DNA of 64,000 nucleotides from Sulfobacillus sp. (GCA_027343695.1 DAHWKJ010000070.1:1-64000), one strand, 5' to 3'. Positions 1-10,272 are shown, numbered from the stretch's first letter. Made by a program: numbers and translations. The notes: generated from the sequence alone by a model not told the origin.

Positions 1-80
1 ACGCGGGACCGCTCGACTTGCATGTATTAAGCACGCCGCCAGCGTTCGTCCTGAGCCAGGATCAAACTCTCCATGACTCG
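1..80 (-). rRNA. rrs: 16S ribosomal RNA, 5' end only
   Basis: The reverse complement reads as the start of bacterial 16S rRNA: the universal 27F site GAGTTTGATCCTGGCTCAG is complementary to bases near 51-69, and it is followed by GACGAACGCTGGCGGCGTG and the ATACATGCAAGTCGA block. Transcription runs leftward out of the window, so only about 80 bases are present. The exact 5' end is estimated from the usual short leader before the 27F site. A consensus rRNA promoter lies about 70 bases upstream. Confidence 0.97.
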
Positions 81-148
81 CTGACTTCATTGTGTTCCAT
101 TGTGCGTGACTGACGATATAGTTTTCAAGGACCGGGTCGCAAGGAGAA

Positions 149-177
149 ATTATATCACGTGACCCTCTTACAGTCAA
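149..177 (-). promoter_or_regulatory. rRNA operon promoter (sigma-A)
   Basis: On the minus strand TTGACT (172-177), a 17-base spacer and a perfect TATAAT (149-154) face the 16S gene. The leader between promoter and 16S contains CCTTGAAAACT, the kind of sequence common in Firmicutes pre-16S leaders. The near-consensus match and position make this a confident call. Confidence 0.9.
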
Positions 178-275
178 GATGAAAAATGCCATCCGCCTTG
201 CGATTACTGCCGTCTTACGGGCAACTTTGTGATAATATCACGATCAAAATCACTTTGCAAGGGAGAATTAAAGCA

Positions 276-632
276 ATGATAAACCTTGGTAGCCTGGTAT
301 TGTTTGCCGCCCCATATCAGGAGACGGTCGACTTCTATCATAACGGCCTCAAACTTCCCATCCATGAGGCCAGTCCCGGGTTTACCCAATTTGATGTCGG
401 GGCGACTATCTTCGCAATCCATCCCTTAACTCCATCCACTTCGGCGATTGCACCCAATGGTCGACTCGCCATCCATTTTAATGTGGAAAACATTGAGACG
501 GTTCTTAATCACTTATACGACCAACACTATGTCGCGACGCGGCCGACCATCACCACCGAACCGTGGGGTAAAGAAGCCAGTATTACAGATCCTAGCGGCT
601 ATCAGCTAGAATTAGTAGAGCCCGTTCCCTAG
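276..632 (+). CDS. VOC/glyoxalase family protein
   Basis: A 118-residue protein of the vicinal oxygen chelate (glyoxalase/bleomycin-resistance) fold. It shows the short beta-alpha-beta pattern with the ending TDPSGYQLELVEP, typical of the family's last strand and its metal-ligand Glu. Substrate cannot be told from sequence; family members act on small metabolites or bind antibiotics. The ATG at 276 is chosen over an upstream one at 186 because GGGAGAA lies about ten bases before it and the domain starts there. The gene stands alone between the rRNA promoter and an ABC-F gene. Confidence 0.75.
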   Translation: MINLGSLVLFAAPYQETVDFYHNGLKLPIHEASPGFTQFDVGATIFAIHPLTPSTSAIAPNGRLAIHFNVENIETVLNHLYDQHYVATRPTITTEPWGKEASITDPSGYQLELVEPVP

Positions 633-793
633 TCAAATGGTGCCGGTTGTGCTAATTTATTGGCTAAAGTCTTTTAAGTGAGGAGTCCTTCCAATGGCGG
701 TTCGTCAGCTACCGTAACGGGTGCCCTGGGATTTCTGTGCCCATGACGCATTTTACAAGCGGCTGACTACCCTATTTTGAGGAGGATATTTTT

Positions 794-2395
794 ATGTCTT
801 GGATTTCCGCGCAAAATGTTTCCCTCGCGGTGGGTGACCGCGAGCTTTTTAAGAATGCCACGTTTAGCATCAACCCCGGCGACCGGATTGGGATGGTCGG
901 GCCCAACGGGATGGGGAAAACTTCGCTGCTACGCCTGATATCCGGAGACCTTGACCCCGAGACCGGTCATCTCGATCGGGTGGGCTCTCATACCGTCGCC
1001 CATTTGGAACAGTGGCAGTCGACTGGCCATGCCACCCTGTGGGAGGCCGCCTACCATTCAAATCCCGCATTAATTCAAATGGGCAAAGACCTGGCCCAAT
1101 TAGAGGCCGAAATGAGTAAGCCGAATCTGGATGCGGATAAGTTGACCGCTTTAGCGGCAACCTGGGGGGAGCTCTGCGAAACCTTTACCCATCGAGGCGG
1201 GTATGAATGGGACACCATTGTCAAGACGGGACTAGCCGGAATTGGATTTCCCACCGAACGCTGGGAAGACTCACCCACCAATCTTTCGGGCGGTGAAGCT
1301 CACCGCTTACGGTTATTGCAAGTAATGTTGTCCGGAGCGGACATTTGGCTCTTAGATGAACCCACCAACCACTTAGACATCGTGACCATCGACTGGGTGG
1401 AAAACCAACTACGGCAATTCTCGGGTGCTGCGCTTATTGTTTCCCACGATCGATCGTTTTTAGAACATGTGGCGACCCGTATTATGAGTTGGGAAGACGG
1501 TTTCTTTTGGATCACCCATGGTGGCTATACCCAATACCAACACTTACGGCGTGAACGGTTGGATCAGGAAGCTACCAAATATACGCGGTATCTCGAAGAG
1601 CAGATCAGGCTTCAGGAATATATCAATAAGTGGCGGGCAGGCACCCGTGCCAAGCAGGCACAAAGTCGTGTCAAATCGCTTGAACGTTTGAACAAATCGA
1701 TGGCTGGTCAAAATCTGCCCCAAAAGGCTGGGACCCTCACCTTGATGCATCAGGGGACCAGCCGCGGCGGATCCCTACCGGCGTTAGTCATTAACCAGTT
1801 GGCGCTATCCCAAGGCGATCGCCGGTGGGAACCCTTGTCCCTAAAGATTCCCGTCGGGGCTCGGATCGCGCTGGTGGGGCCCAATGGCACTGGGAAGACT
1901 ACGCTACTTGAAGCATTGATGCGACCGAGCGGAGCCGTCCGTTGGCGTGAGGACATTACGGCTCGCTACCTACCGCAAACCGCCGTCAATCAGCTACCGG
2001 AGCAGGTGACGGGAATGCAGTATGCCTACGATATGGGACTCGAACGGGAAGAAATCTATTATGTGGGGGCTCGTTTCGGGCTGCCGGTGCCACTGTGGGA
2101 TACCTTGATTCGAGGGTGGTCTGGGGGGGAACGCACACGACTTAAGTTAATCGAAACCTTGATGGCTCCGTCCCAGTGCCTCCTGCTCGACGAACCAACC
2201 AACCATCTGGATATTGGCATGCGTGAAGCACTCGAGGAGCTTTTGATCAACTACCCGGGCACGCTCATGATTGCCTCGCACGACCGCACCTTGCTCTCCA
2301 AAGTCTCGACCCATACGCTCTGGTCCTTAGGCGATTCATATGTACTAGAATCGACGCCATATCAAGAGGGGCGTAGTGTTCCCCTAAAACGTTAA
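794..2395 (+). CDS. ABC-F family ATPase (ribosome-associated)
   Basis: A 533-residue soluble protein with two ABC domains and no membrane segments. The first has Walker A GPNGMGKT (residues 36-43), signature LSGGE and Walker B LLDEPTNHLD. The second has GPNGTGKTT, WSGGE and LLLDEPTNHLD. A charged linker joins them (roughly residues 250-300). This architecture defines ABC-F proteins, which act on the ribosome in translation or in protection against antibiotics. Which subgroup (EttA, Uup, YdiF or resistance type) cannot be decided here. GGAGG at 781 sits eight bases before the ATG. A hairpin terminator follows the stop. Confidence 0.92.
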   Translation: MSWISAQNVSLAVGDRELFKNATFSINPGDRIGMVGPNGMGKTSLLRLISGDLDPETGHLDRVGSHTVAHLEQWQSTGHATLWEAAYHSNPALIQMGKDLAQLEAEMSKPNLDADKLTALAATWGELCETFTHRGGYEWDTIVKTGLAGIGFPTERWEDSPTNLSGGEAHRLRLLQVMLSGADIWLLDEPTNHLDIVTIDWVENQLRQFSGAALIVSHDRSFLEHVATRIMSWEDGFFWITHGGYTQYQHLRRERLDQEATKYTRYLEEQIRLQEYINKWRAGTRAKQAQSRVKSLERLNKSMAGQNLPQKAGTLTLMHQGTSRGGSLPALVINQLALSQGDRRWEPLSLKIPVGARIALVGPNGTGKTTLLEALMRPSGAVRWREDITARYLPQTAVNQLPEQVTGMQYAYDMGLEREEIYYVGARFGLPVPLWDTLIRGWSGGERTRLKLIETLMAPSQCLLLDEPTNHLDIGMREALEELLINYPGTLMIASHDRTLLSKVSTHTLWSLGDSYVLESTPYQEGRSVPLKR

Positions 2396-2417
2396 GCTAA
2401 CGGGCGGATGGATCTAG

Positions 2418-2452
2418 AAGAGGCTCCGCCATATAGAGCGGAGCCTCTTTTG
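2418..2452. terminator. bidirectional rho-independent terminator
   Basis: A 12-bp perfect stem (AAGAGGCTCCGC with its complement) and an 8-base loop, flanked by TTTT on the plus side. It lies between the convergent ABC-F and rocA genes and probably serves both. Confidence 0.85.
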
Positions 2453-2456
2453 TCAT

Positions 2457-4007
2457 TTAGTAACGTTCAGCGACGGCTTTCATCTGCATAAATAACAAGA
2501 GATAGTCGGGACTTCCGGTTTTGGAGTCAGTTCCTGACATGTTAAAACCGCCAAACGGATGGGATCCGACCACAGCCCCCGTGCATTTGCGATTAATGTA
2601 AAGGTTGCCCACCTCAAAGTCGGCAATCGCTTTTTCGATGCGATCGCGGCGCCGTGAGTAGAGGGCCCCGGTCAAACCATACTCGGTGTCGTTCACAATC
2701 TCGAGGCCATGTTCAAAGTTTTTGGCTCGTACGAACGATAAGACCGGTCCAAAGATTTCTTCTTGTTCCAGTTTGCTCCCGGGCTCTACCTCGGAAAATA
2801 TAGTCGGTTCGATGAAGTAGCCCGGATGGGGTCCCTTGTCACCACCGATAGCAAGCTTGGCGTGCTCTTTGCCCCATTCGACGTAGCCGAGGATCTTTTG
2901 ATAAGCTCGTTCGTCGATAACCGGCCCCACATGCGTGGATTGAGCTTCAGGGTCCGCCAAAGTTAGCTTTTTAGTCCGTTCAACCGCCAGCTTCAACACC
3001 CGGTCATACACACTGTCCACGATAACTGCCCGTGAGCACGCCGAACACTTTTGCCCTTGAAACCCAAAGGCCGAGGCCACGATGCCTTCTGCGGCGGCGT
3101 CAAGATCGGCGGTTTCGTCCACTAAAATGGCATCCTTCCCACCCATCTCAGCCACCACCCGCTTAACCCACTTCTGACCCGGAGCAACCTCGGCGGCTAG
3201 GCGGTTTATGCGTAATCCCACTTCTCGGGACCCCGTAAAACTCACGAACCGCGTCATGGGATGGGTGACTAAATGATCCCCAATTACACCGCCATCGCCC
3301 GGGACAAAGTTTAGAACCCCTGGGGGGAGCCCCGCCTCCTCCATAATTTCCACGAATTTGGCCCCAATTACTGGTGTCGGGGACGCCGGCTTTAAGACTA
3401 TGGGGTTACCGGCCACGATGGCCCCCGACGACATTCCCGCCAAAATCGCCAACGGGAAGTTCCAAGGAGGAATGATAGCTCCAACGCCGAGCGGCACGTA
3501 AAATGCGGTGTCTTCTTCCCCCGGCAAGGGCGTAAGTTCCAGCCCCTCGCCAATACGTTCCATCTGCCTTCCGTAATACTCAAGGAAGTCAATGGCTTCC
3601 GCCACATCGGCGTCCGCCTCGATCCATGTCTTACCGGCTTCGTAGACTTCCCACGCCGATAGTTCAAATTTCTGTCGACGCATTAAGGCCGCCGCCTTGT
3701 AGAGATAGCGTGCCCGTTGAAATCCAGGAATCTTCTTCCATTCTGCAAAAGCATGCCATCCGGCTGCCAAGGCTTTATCAATCAAAGCCTTATCCGCCTT
3801 CGAAACTTTTCCCACGATCTCTTTGGGATTGGCCGGATTCGTCGAAATAATCTTGTCCGGGGTGTCGATCCGTTCCCCCCCAATAATGACCGGATAGGAT
3901 TGCCCTAACATGCCCTTCACGGTCTTTAAGGCCTCTTCCATGGCCTTTTTGTTATGAGGCAACTCAAAATTCGTTAACGGTTCACTACGATAGCTGTCAA
4001 TCGACAT
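2457..4007 (-). CDS. rocA: L-glutamate gamma-semialdehyde (P5C) dehydrogenase
   Basis: A 516-residue aldehyde dehydrogenase matching the usual length of RocA/PruA enzymes. These oxidise glutamate semialdehyde (from proline or arginine) to glutamate with NAD. Visible motifs are the Rossmann segment FTGSREVG, the catalytic cysteine in GQKCSACSR near residue 320, and the C-terminal HPFGGFNMSGTDSK typical of this subfamily. AGGAGG lies 12 bases before the ATG. No proline dehydrogenase is adjacent, but a rocB-like gene lies at the far end of the window. The cytosolic role in arginine/proline catabolism is inferred from family membership. Confidence 0.93.
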   Translation of the reverse strand: MSIDSYRSEPLTNFELPHNKKAMEEALKTVKGMLGQSYPVIIGGERIDTPDKIISTNPANPKEIVGKVSKADKALIDKALAAGWHAFAEWKKIPGFQRARYLYKAAALMRRQKFELSAWEVYEAGKTWIEADADVAEAIDFLEYYGRQMERIGEGLELTPLPGEEDTAFYVPLGVGAIIPPWNFPLAILAGMSSGAIVAGNPIVLKPASPTPVIGAKFVEIMEEAGLPPGVLNFVPGDGGVIGDHLVTHPMTRFVSFTGSREVGLRINRLAAEVAPGQKWVKRVVAEMGGKDAILVDETADLDAAAEGIVASAFGFQGQKCSACSRAVIVDSVYDRVLKLAVERTKKLTLADPEAQSTHVGPVIDERAYQKILGYVEWGKEHAKLAIGGDKGPHPGYFIEPTIFSEVEPGSKLEQEEIFGPVLSFVRAKNFEHGLEIVNDTEYGLTGALYSRRRDRIEKAIADFEVGNLYINRKCTGAVVGSHPFGGFNMSGTDSKTGSPDYLLLFMQMKAVAERY

Positions 4008-4068
4008 CGTTATGTACGCCTCCTAAACGCTCCGAGTGTCAGATGTAGCGTGTCCTGACCTCATGGTT

Positions 4069-4503
4069 TCATTCGCGCCCTCCGGTTGCTGGCTCCAGGT
4101 TTGTCTGCAGCTTATCAAACACGTTCGGTGACAAGCGGTCTAGGCGTCTCGCCCGCCCTTCTACCACGAATGCATGCTCAGTAGTTCCCGTCAGCGCAAA
4201 CCCTTTAGCAATCCGGGATGTAGCGACACCGTAAGAAAATGTGCAGCGGGTCGGTGACACCTGAGTCAGGGTCGCATAGACTGAAAAAGCATCCCCTAAT
4301 TCTAACGCATGCGAAAAGCTTGCGTGGGCCTCTTTAACCAAAAGTTCTATCCCAGCTGGGCGCAAGACTTGATAATAGTCCAACCCATGATCGGCAAGCC
4401 AAGCAATACGGGTTTCGCTAAACCAATCAAATACATGCGCATGATAAATGATACCTGCGGCATCAACCTCTGACCACCGCACCACACCCTGCCAAGTCGC
4501 CAC
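4069..4503 (-). CDS. acyl-CoA thioesterase, YbgC/4HBT family
   Basis: A hot-dog-fold protein of about 144 residues. The segment VRWSEVDAAGIIYHAHVFDW contains the family's active-site Asp and the Y/H pattern of the 4-hydroxybenzoyl-CoA thioesterase group. It should hydrolyse acyl-CoA esters; the physiological substrate is unknown. The longest frame starts at 4569 inside tRNA-Glu and runs through that tRNA's terminator, so it is unlikely. The GTG at 4503 has GGGAGGA six bases upstream and is preferred. It may be read by readthrough from the tRNAs or from its own weak promoter. Confidence 0.78.
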   Translation of the reverse strand: MATWQGVVRWSEVDAAGIIYHAHVFDWFSETRIAWLADHGLDYYQVLRPAGIELLVKEAHASFSHALELGDAFSVYATLTQVSPTRCTFSYGVATSRIAKGFALTGTTEHAFVVEGRARRLDRLSPNVFDKLQTNLEPATGGRE

Positions 4504-4530
4504 AAGGATTCCTCCCACCAAAATCATAAC

Positions 4531-4553
4531 AAAAAACCGCCGCAAGCGACGGT
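4531..4553 (-). terminator. terminator of the tRNA-Gln/tRNA-Glu unit
   Basis: On the minus strand ACCGTCG-CTTG-CGGCGGT forms a 7-bp stem with a four-base loop and is followed by TTTTTT, just after the encoded CCA of tRNA-Glu. Confidence 0.85.
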
Positions 4554-4557
4554 CAAA

Positions 4558-4633
4558 TGGTAGCCCCAAGCGGATTCGAACCGCTGTTTCCGGAATGAGG
4601 GTCCGGCGTCCTAGGCCTCTAGACTATGGGGCC
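4558..4633 (-). tRNA. tRNA-Glu (anticodon CTC)
   Basis: The cloverleaf folds with acceptor GGCCCCA/TGGGGCT, anticodon stem CCGGA/TCCGG and loop CCCTCAT giving CTC. The TTCGAAT arm and an encoded CCA are present. It is the second tRNA of a two-tRNA transcript. Confidence 0.95.
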
Positions 4634-4644
4634 AAATTAATATT

Positions 4645-4718
4645 TGGCTGGGGGACCAGGATTCGAACCTGGGCGAGATGATCCAGAGTCATCTATGCTA
4701 CCGCTACATCATCCCCCA
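4645..4718 (-). tRNA. tRNA-Gln (anticodon CTG)
   Basis: Acceptor TGGGGGA pairs with TCCCCCA. The anticodon stem GATGA/TCATC encloses CTCTGGA, giving anticodon CTG, and CCA is encoded. The first base T is typical of tRNA-Gln. It leads the tRNA-Gln/tRNA-Glu unit. Confidence 0.95.
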
Positions 4719-4733
4719 ATAGCAGCACGACCT

Positions 4734-4762
4734 ATTATACCGGGGGCCATGATCTTATGCAA
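4734..4762 (-). promoter_or_regulatory. tRNA promoter (sigma-A)
   Basis: Minus strand TTGCAT (4757-4762), 17-base spacer, TATAAT (4734-4739), about 15 bases before tRNA-Gln. Confidence 0.8.
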
Positions 4763-4822
4763 GATGCCAGGCATCGTCGATATTTTCCAATCTGCTGTTT
4801 GGGTTCTAATTTTAAGAAAAAC

Positions 4823-4851
4823 TTGAGCAGGCTATAAGAAGAACATACACT
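4823..4851 (+). promoter_or_regulatory. probable htpX-pspAB promoter
   Basis: TTGAGC (4823-4828), a 17-base spacer and TACACT (4846-4851) precede the htpX start by about 28 bases. The match is moderate. Confidence 0.5.
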
Positions 4852-4878
4852 ATTATAGGGAAGAAGGGAGCAATTGAT

Positions 4879-5799
4879 ATGTCTAAAGCAACTCGACCAT
4901 GGTACGGCCATGACTACGGCCTCTCATTTCGGATGTTTATCACGATGCTGTTACTGGCCGCCTTGTATTTAGGGTTTGTCGCTGTGCTAGTCGCACTTAG
5001 AGTAGGTATTCCTCTCCTCGTGGTGATAATCGGAGCCCTGTTACTAAGCCAATATTTCTTTTCAGATCAACTCGTTCTCTTGTCGACCGGTGCCCGCCAA
5101 GTAACGGCACAGCAAGCACCAGAGCTGCATAAAATCATTGAACGCATTGCGCAATTGGCCGACATCCCCAAGCCACGAGTCGCCATCATGCCCACCATGA
5201 TGCCTAACGCCTTCGCCACAGGGCGCAGCCCCAAAACCGCGGTGATTACGGTCACCCAAGGGCTCTTAGACCGCCTCGACGGCCCCGAACTAGAAGCCGT
5301 CTTAGCCCATGAGATGACCCACATTAAGAACCGAGATGTCGCTGTAATCACAATCGCAAGCTTCTTCGCGATGATTGCCTCTTTCATCGTTCAGCAGTTC
5401 CTTTTCTTTGGATTCGCACTCGAAGGCGAAGAAGGGGGACGCGGGCGCGGTGGCGGCGGTCAGGCTATCATGATCATCTGGCTGGCTTCTATCATTGTCT
5501 GGGCCGTAAGCTTTGTGTTGATTCGTACGTTATCCCGCTACCGGGAATTTGCTGCCGACCGAGGCTCGGCCATCATTACCGGACATCCCGGATATCTAGC
5601 AAGTGCCCTACAAAAGATTCACACCAGCATGAATCGATCCTCGCGGAGGGATTTGCGTAAAGCCGAAGCCTTCAACGCGTTCTTTATCTTCCCGGCCGTT
5701 CGTAAAAATAGCGTGATGGAAATGTTTTCAACCCATCCCACGCTAGAACATCGGCTTCGGTATTTGGAAAAGCTGCAAGCGGAGATGGACAAGAAATAG
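4879..5799 (+). CDS. htpX: HtpX-type membrane zinc protease (M48)
   Basis: A 306-residue membrane metalloprotease. Two N-terminal membrane segments (about residues 15-60) precede the zinc motif HEMTH (HExxH). Two more hydrophobic segments flank a Gly/Arg-rich loop, and the third zinc ligand is the Glu of REFAADRGSA. The family degrades misfolded membrane proteins at the cytoplasmic face. It sits 13 bases upstream of a PspAB-like gene and opposite PspA/PspAA. HtpX with PspAB and PspA is a known association in archaea and actinobacteria, pointing to envelope-stress quality control. Confidence 0.92.
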   Translation: MSKATRPWYGHDYGLSFRMFITMLLLAALYLGFVAVLVALRVGIPLLVVIIGALLLSQYFFSDQLVLLSTGARQVTAQQAPELHKIIERIAQLADIPKPRVAIMPTMMPNAFATGRSPKTAVITVTQGLLDRLDGPELEAVLAHEMTHIKNRDVAVITIASFFAMIASFIVQQFLFFGFALEGEEGGRGRGGGGQAIMIIWLASIIVWAVSFVLIRTLSRYREFAADRGSAIITGHPGYLASALQKIHTSMNRSSRRDLRKAEAFNAFFIFPAVRKNSVMEMFSTHPTLEHRLRYLEKLQAEMDKK

Positions 5800-5812
5800 G
5801 GGGGAAAGCCTC

Positions 5813-6367
5813 ATGGGGTTTTTCGATTCACTCTTTGGCCGGACCAAGATTCCGGCCGGAAAAACCGATCAGTTATTTGCGCTGTCCACGGCCCTATTAG
5901 ATATTGAGACCCGGCTCTCCACGCCGTTTAATAAAAAGGCGGCCTTGGTATTACGCACCGTCGACAACAGTCATTTTGAATCCATCGAAAAGGATGTCAA
6001 TGACTCCTTGCACTTAGGAGGCAAAGACATGCCCGTTACAACTCGCCATGTCGATGATAAGGAAGGATTCCGCTGGATTATCATCGAAGGCACTGACGCC
6101 GATGATGTCATCACCGCGATGCACCTCACCGCCGATCTTGTCCTCGAAGGGGGCTACGGAGATAGCCTCTTGGCCGCGATGTTTGATTTCGATTCGTGGT
6201 ATCTAATCTATAGTTATCGGCGCGGAAGTTTTTATCCCTTTGTTCCTACCGCGGGACACGAACGCAACGACTCGCGGGAGTTTCGCGTGGCCGAAACATT
6301 AAAGCCCTACATGCCCATAGAAAAGGACCCCGAACGGCGCTATGCGCTGTGGGATCCCCCATTTTAA
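5813..6367 (+). CDS. pspAB: PspA-associated protein PspAB
   Basis: A 184-residue soluble protein beginning MGFFDSLFGRTK. It resembles the PspAB family found beside HtpX and PspA in archaea and high-GC Gram-positives. No catalytic motif is evident and the biochemical role is not established. The ATG at 5813 follows an AGGGGGG ribosome site and is very probably co-transcribed with htpX. It faces pspAA tail to tail, 17 bases apart. Confidence 0.75.
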   Translation: MGFFDSLFGRTKIPAGKTDQLFALSTALLDIETRLSTPFNKKAALVLRTVDNSHFESIEKDVNDSLHLGGKDMPVTTRHVDDKEGFRWIIIEGTDADDVITAMHLTADLVLEGGYGDSLLAAMFDFDSWYLIYSYRRGSFYPFVPTAGHERNDSREFRVAETLKPYMPIEKDPERRYALWDPPF

Positions 6368-6373
6368 GAAGCG

Positions 6374-6405
6374 AGTGAGCATCTTCATTCGATCGGATGC
6401 TCACT
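6374..6405. repeat. stem-loop between convergent pspAB and pspAA
   Basis: AGTGAGCATC and GATGCTCACT form a 10-bp perfect stem around a 12-base loop. It covers the last codons of pspAA. There is no clear T-run on the plus side, so terminator function is possible but not proven. Confidence 0.5.
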
Positions 6406-6654
6406 AAAGAGCTTCTTAGCTTCGACCAACGTGGTGTCCGAGGCTGGTAAGATTAAGTCCGATTCCGTCAATTGATGATGCTCTAACACACTGCCGGACC
6501 GTACTAATCCTACAACCTCGTGAAAAGCCTGATTAAATCCAGCCTCATCATCCTGTTCAATCGCGGCCATCAGGTGCTCGTCTAGGATTTTGATTCGGTC
6601 CAGTATTTCTCCATCAACCTCGTATTGGCCCTCGGACATAATGCGAATAATCAT
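6385..6654 (-). CDS. pspAA: PspA-associated protein PspAA
   Basis: A small (89 aa) acidic protein beginning MIIRIMSEGQYEVD, matching the PspAA domain usually encoded next to PspA. Its ATG overlaps the pspA stop (ATGA), so the two are translationally coupled. Family members are thought to partner PspA in membrane maintenance; the mechanism is unknown. Confidence 0.8.
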   Translation of the reverse strand: MIIRIMSEGQYEVDGEILDRIKILDEHLMAAIEQDDEAGFNQAFHEVVGLVRSGSVLEHHQLTESDLILPASDTTLVEAKKLFSEHPIE

Positions 6655-7367
6655 GAGGGGTTATCCTCCTTAGCCATTTCTAACTTAAGGCGAGCCAGTT
6701 CATCCGATGCTCCAGTCTGGGCTTTAATCCGATTCAACTCATCTCTTACAGCATCCCCGGTCGACGCTATGGGCGAATCGAGAGCCATGGTCACGGACAG
6801 TTCGTCAATCGCCTGTGCTCGAGCCTGCAAGGCCTGAGTCTTATCCTGGGCTCGTTGGACCGCCATATTAACGTCCGCCATATCCTCGCCTAACCCCGAA
6901 AATGCTTCCCCAATCTTCACTTGGGCTTGTGCGGCAGAATACTGCGCCTTGATGACCTCCTTTTGGGTACGAAACGCTTCCACCTTGGCGGTCAACTTGT
7001 GTTGGAGGTCTACCAAGCGTTGCTCTTCACGGGCTAGGTCTGCGATCTGATTCTTTAATCCATCCATTTGGCTCACAATCGCTTGCTTACTATTCAACGC
7101 TTGTTGCGCCAAGTCATCCCGGTCTGCTTTCACCGCATCTCGCGCATCTTGATCATATTGTTGGGCGTTTTGCTCCATGCGATTCAACTGCAGTTCGATC
7201 CGTTTCTTCGAAGTCACCACTTCAGCCACGCCGCGGCGCACATTTTGCAATTGCTCGACTTGTTTTTGGTAGGAATACTCTAAGGTCTCGCGGGGATCTT
7301 CGGCCTTATCGAGAACGTTACTGACCTTAGATTTAAAAATAGTCGATACACGTGACATCAAGCCCAT
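6651..7367 (-). CDS. pspA: PspA/IM30 phage-shock protein
   Basis: About 238 residues, almost wholly alpha-helical coiled coil. It begins MGLMSRVSTIFKSKV and carries the DPRETLEYSYQKQ signature of the PspA/Vipp1 family. These ESCRT-III-like proteins bind and protect the inner face of the cytoplasmic membrane. The ATG at 7367 is chosen because GAGGAG lies about ten bases upstream and the amphipathic first helix starts there. The longer frame to 7445 would add a His-rich stretch absent from the family. A strong promoter lies upstream. Confidence 0.92.
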   Translation of the reverse strand: MGLMSRVSTIFKSKVSNVLDKAEDPRETLEYSYQKQVEQLQNVRRGVAEVVTSKKRIELQLNRMEQNAQQYDQDARDAVKADRDDLAQQALNSKQAIVSQMDGLKNQIADLAREEQRLVDLQHKLTAKVEAFRTQKEVIKAQYSAAQAQVKIGEAFSGLGEDMADVNMAVQRAQDKTQALQARAQAIDELSVTMALDSPIASTGDAVRDELNRIKAQTGASDELARLKLEMAKEDNPS

Positions 7368-7457
7368 GGGTAAACCGCTCCTCTGAAAAAAATTTTGTGG
7401 TCCGTGTGAGTGCGAATGTGAAGGCCCTTCAAAGAGGTCTCCCAATTAGTTATCTCA

Positions 7458-7487
7458 AGTATATTCCGATACGGAAAACGTTGTCAA
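7458..7487 (-). promoter_or_regulatory. pspA promoter
   Basis: Minus strand TTGACA (7482-7487), an 18-base spacer and TATACT (7458-7463). The spacer holds an inverted repeat TTCCG-ATA-CGGAA (7464-7476), a possible operator. Confidence 0.75.
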
Positions 7488-7582
7488 AGACACCGAAAAG
7501 CCCCGTCATCTCGAACCACTAGAACGGGCACACTCACGGGTAGTATGAACATAATTCATGGGTCCTTAGGAGGTGTTGGATA

Positions 7583-9458
<1,876 letters not shown>

Positions 9459-9534
9459 TTAGCCCCCTGCTGGATTCTTTCTTACTTCGTACGCTTGGTA
9501 CGGCGGATCATAAAGATGAGGAGTCCGTAGGGAT

Positions 9535-9822
9535 TTACCCCTCGTCCTCCTCAAGTTCTTCTCCCTCATCGTCGTCCCGGTCTCGCGAGGGTCCTGCTCC
9601 CGATCGCCCGGGCGTTTTGGGCAACCATTCCTTTAGGCCCCATTGTGAGTTACCTCGATACTGAAAGCGCACGTCCAAATTGATGTCCGTGTATATTCTG
9701 GCAGCTGTGCTGGCCTCGCGGTCTAGCCCTAATAACGCGAGTGCCTCGTCCAGTAGGTCGTGCACGTCCATTGCGTCGCCATGTTTTTTCAACACTTGAT
9801 AGGCAGCATCCGTCGTCTGCAT
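9535..9822 (-). CDS. rpoE: RNA polymerase delta subunit (short form)
   Basis: A 95-residue protein with an N-terminal HARE-type winged helix (residues 1-70, including DVHDLLDEALALLG and the YTDINLDVRF strand) and a short acidic tail ending DDDEGEELEEDEG. The Gram-positive RNA polymerase delta subunit has this layout, but in Bacillus the protein is about 170 residues with a much longer acidic tail. Delta speeds RNA polymerase recycling. Position directly before pyrG supports the call. GGAGG lies seven bases before the ATG. Confidence 0.82.
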   Translation of the reverse strand: MQTTDAAYQVLKKHGDAMDVHDLLDEALALLGLDREASTAARIYTDINLDVRFQYRGNSQWGLKEWLPKTPGRSGAGPSRDRDDDEGEELEEDEG

Positions 9823-9911
9823 GGATCAACCTCCATCGCCCTGCTTAAATAAATCTTTGTGGTTTCTTCTGGAAGAATGTGTGTCAGGCTTCGTAGTCCC
9901 AGTTCCCGAGT

Positions 9912-9940
9912 ATTATATCATCTCTGGTTCCAAAACCTCA
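9912..9940 (-). promoter_or_regulatory. rpoE-pyrG promoter, extended -10
   Basis: Minus strand TGATATAAT (extended -10 with perfect TATAAT at 9912-9917). A weak -35, TGAGGT (9935-9940), lies 17 bases away. The 9823-10272 stretch has no gene; it holds this promoter and the nagZ promoter. Confidence 0.6.
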
Positions 9941-10060
9941 TCTTCCAGGGCACTTCGTAAAACTTTTTCCCTATGTCCTCGATATCCATGCATCAACCAA
10001 CCAAATTTTTTCGTCTCGGTGCCGCACCGACTGCGAATATCCTAAATGCCAGCTATTCCC

Positions 10061-10089
10061 TTGACTCTCCCCTGGGAGACTTTTAGACT
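10061..10089 (+). promoter_or_regulatory. probable nagZ promoter
   Basis: TTGACT (10061-10066), 17-base spacer, TAGACT (10084-10089). The transcript would have a leader of roughly 175 bases before the GTG at 10273. Confidence 0.55.
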
Positions 10090-10272
10090 GAAACTGTTGA
10101 ATCTCCAAGAGCGAGAGTAGTCAAGCCGTTTGTGCCACGGTCATGAGGACTTTCGAACGATCTACACCACGCACGAGCAAAAATATCATTCAAGACCGTT
10201 TAGCCGGACCAACAAGGATAGCCTATTGGCTTGCGGGCATCCTTAAGGGAACTGATTGATGGAGGAAATTCC

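Noticed and set aside
4504-4569. Longer N-terminus of the thioesterase
   Set aside because: It overlaps the tRNA-Glu 3' end and terminator; GTG 4503 has the proper ribosome site.
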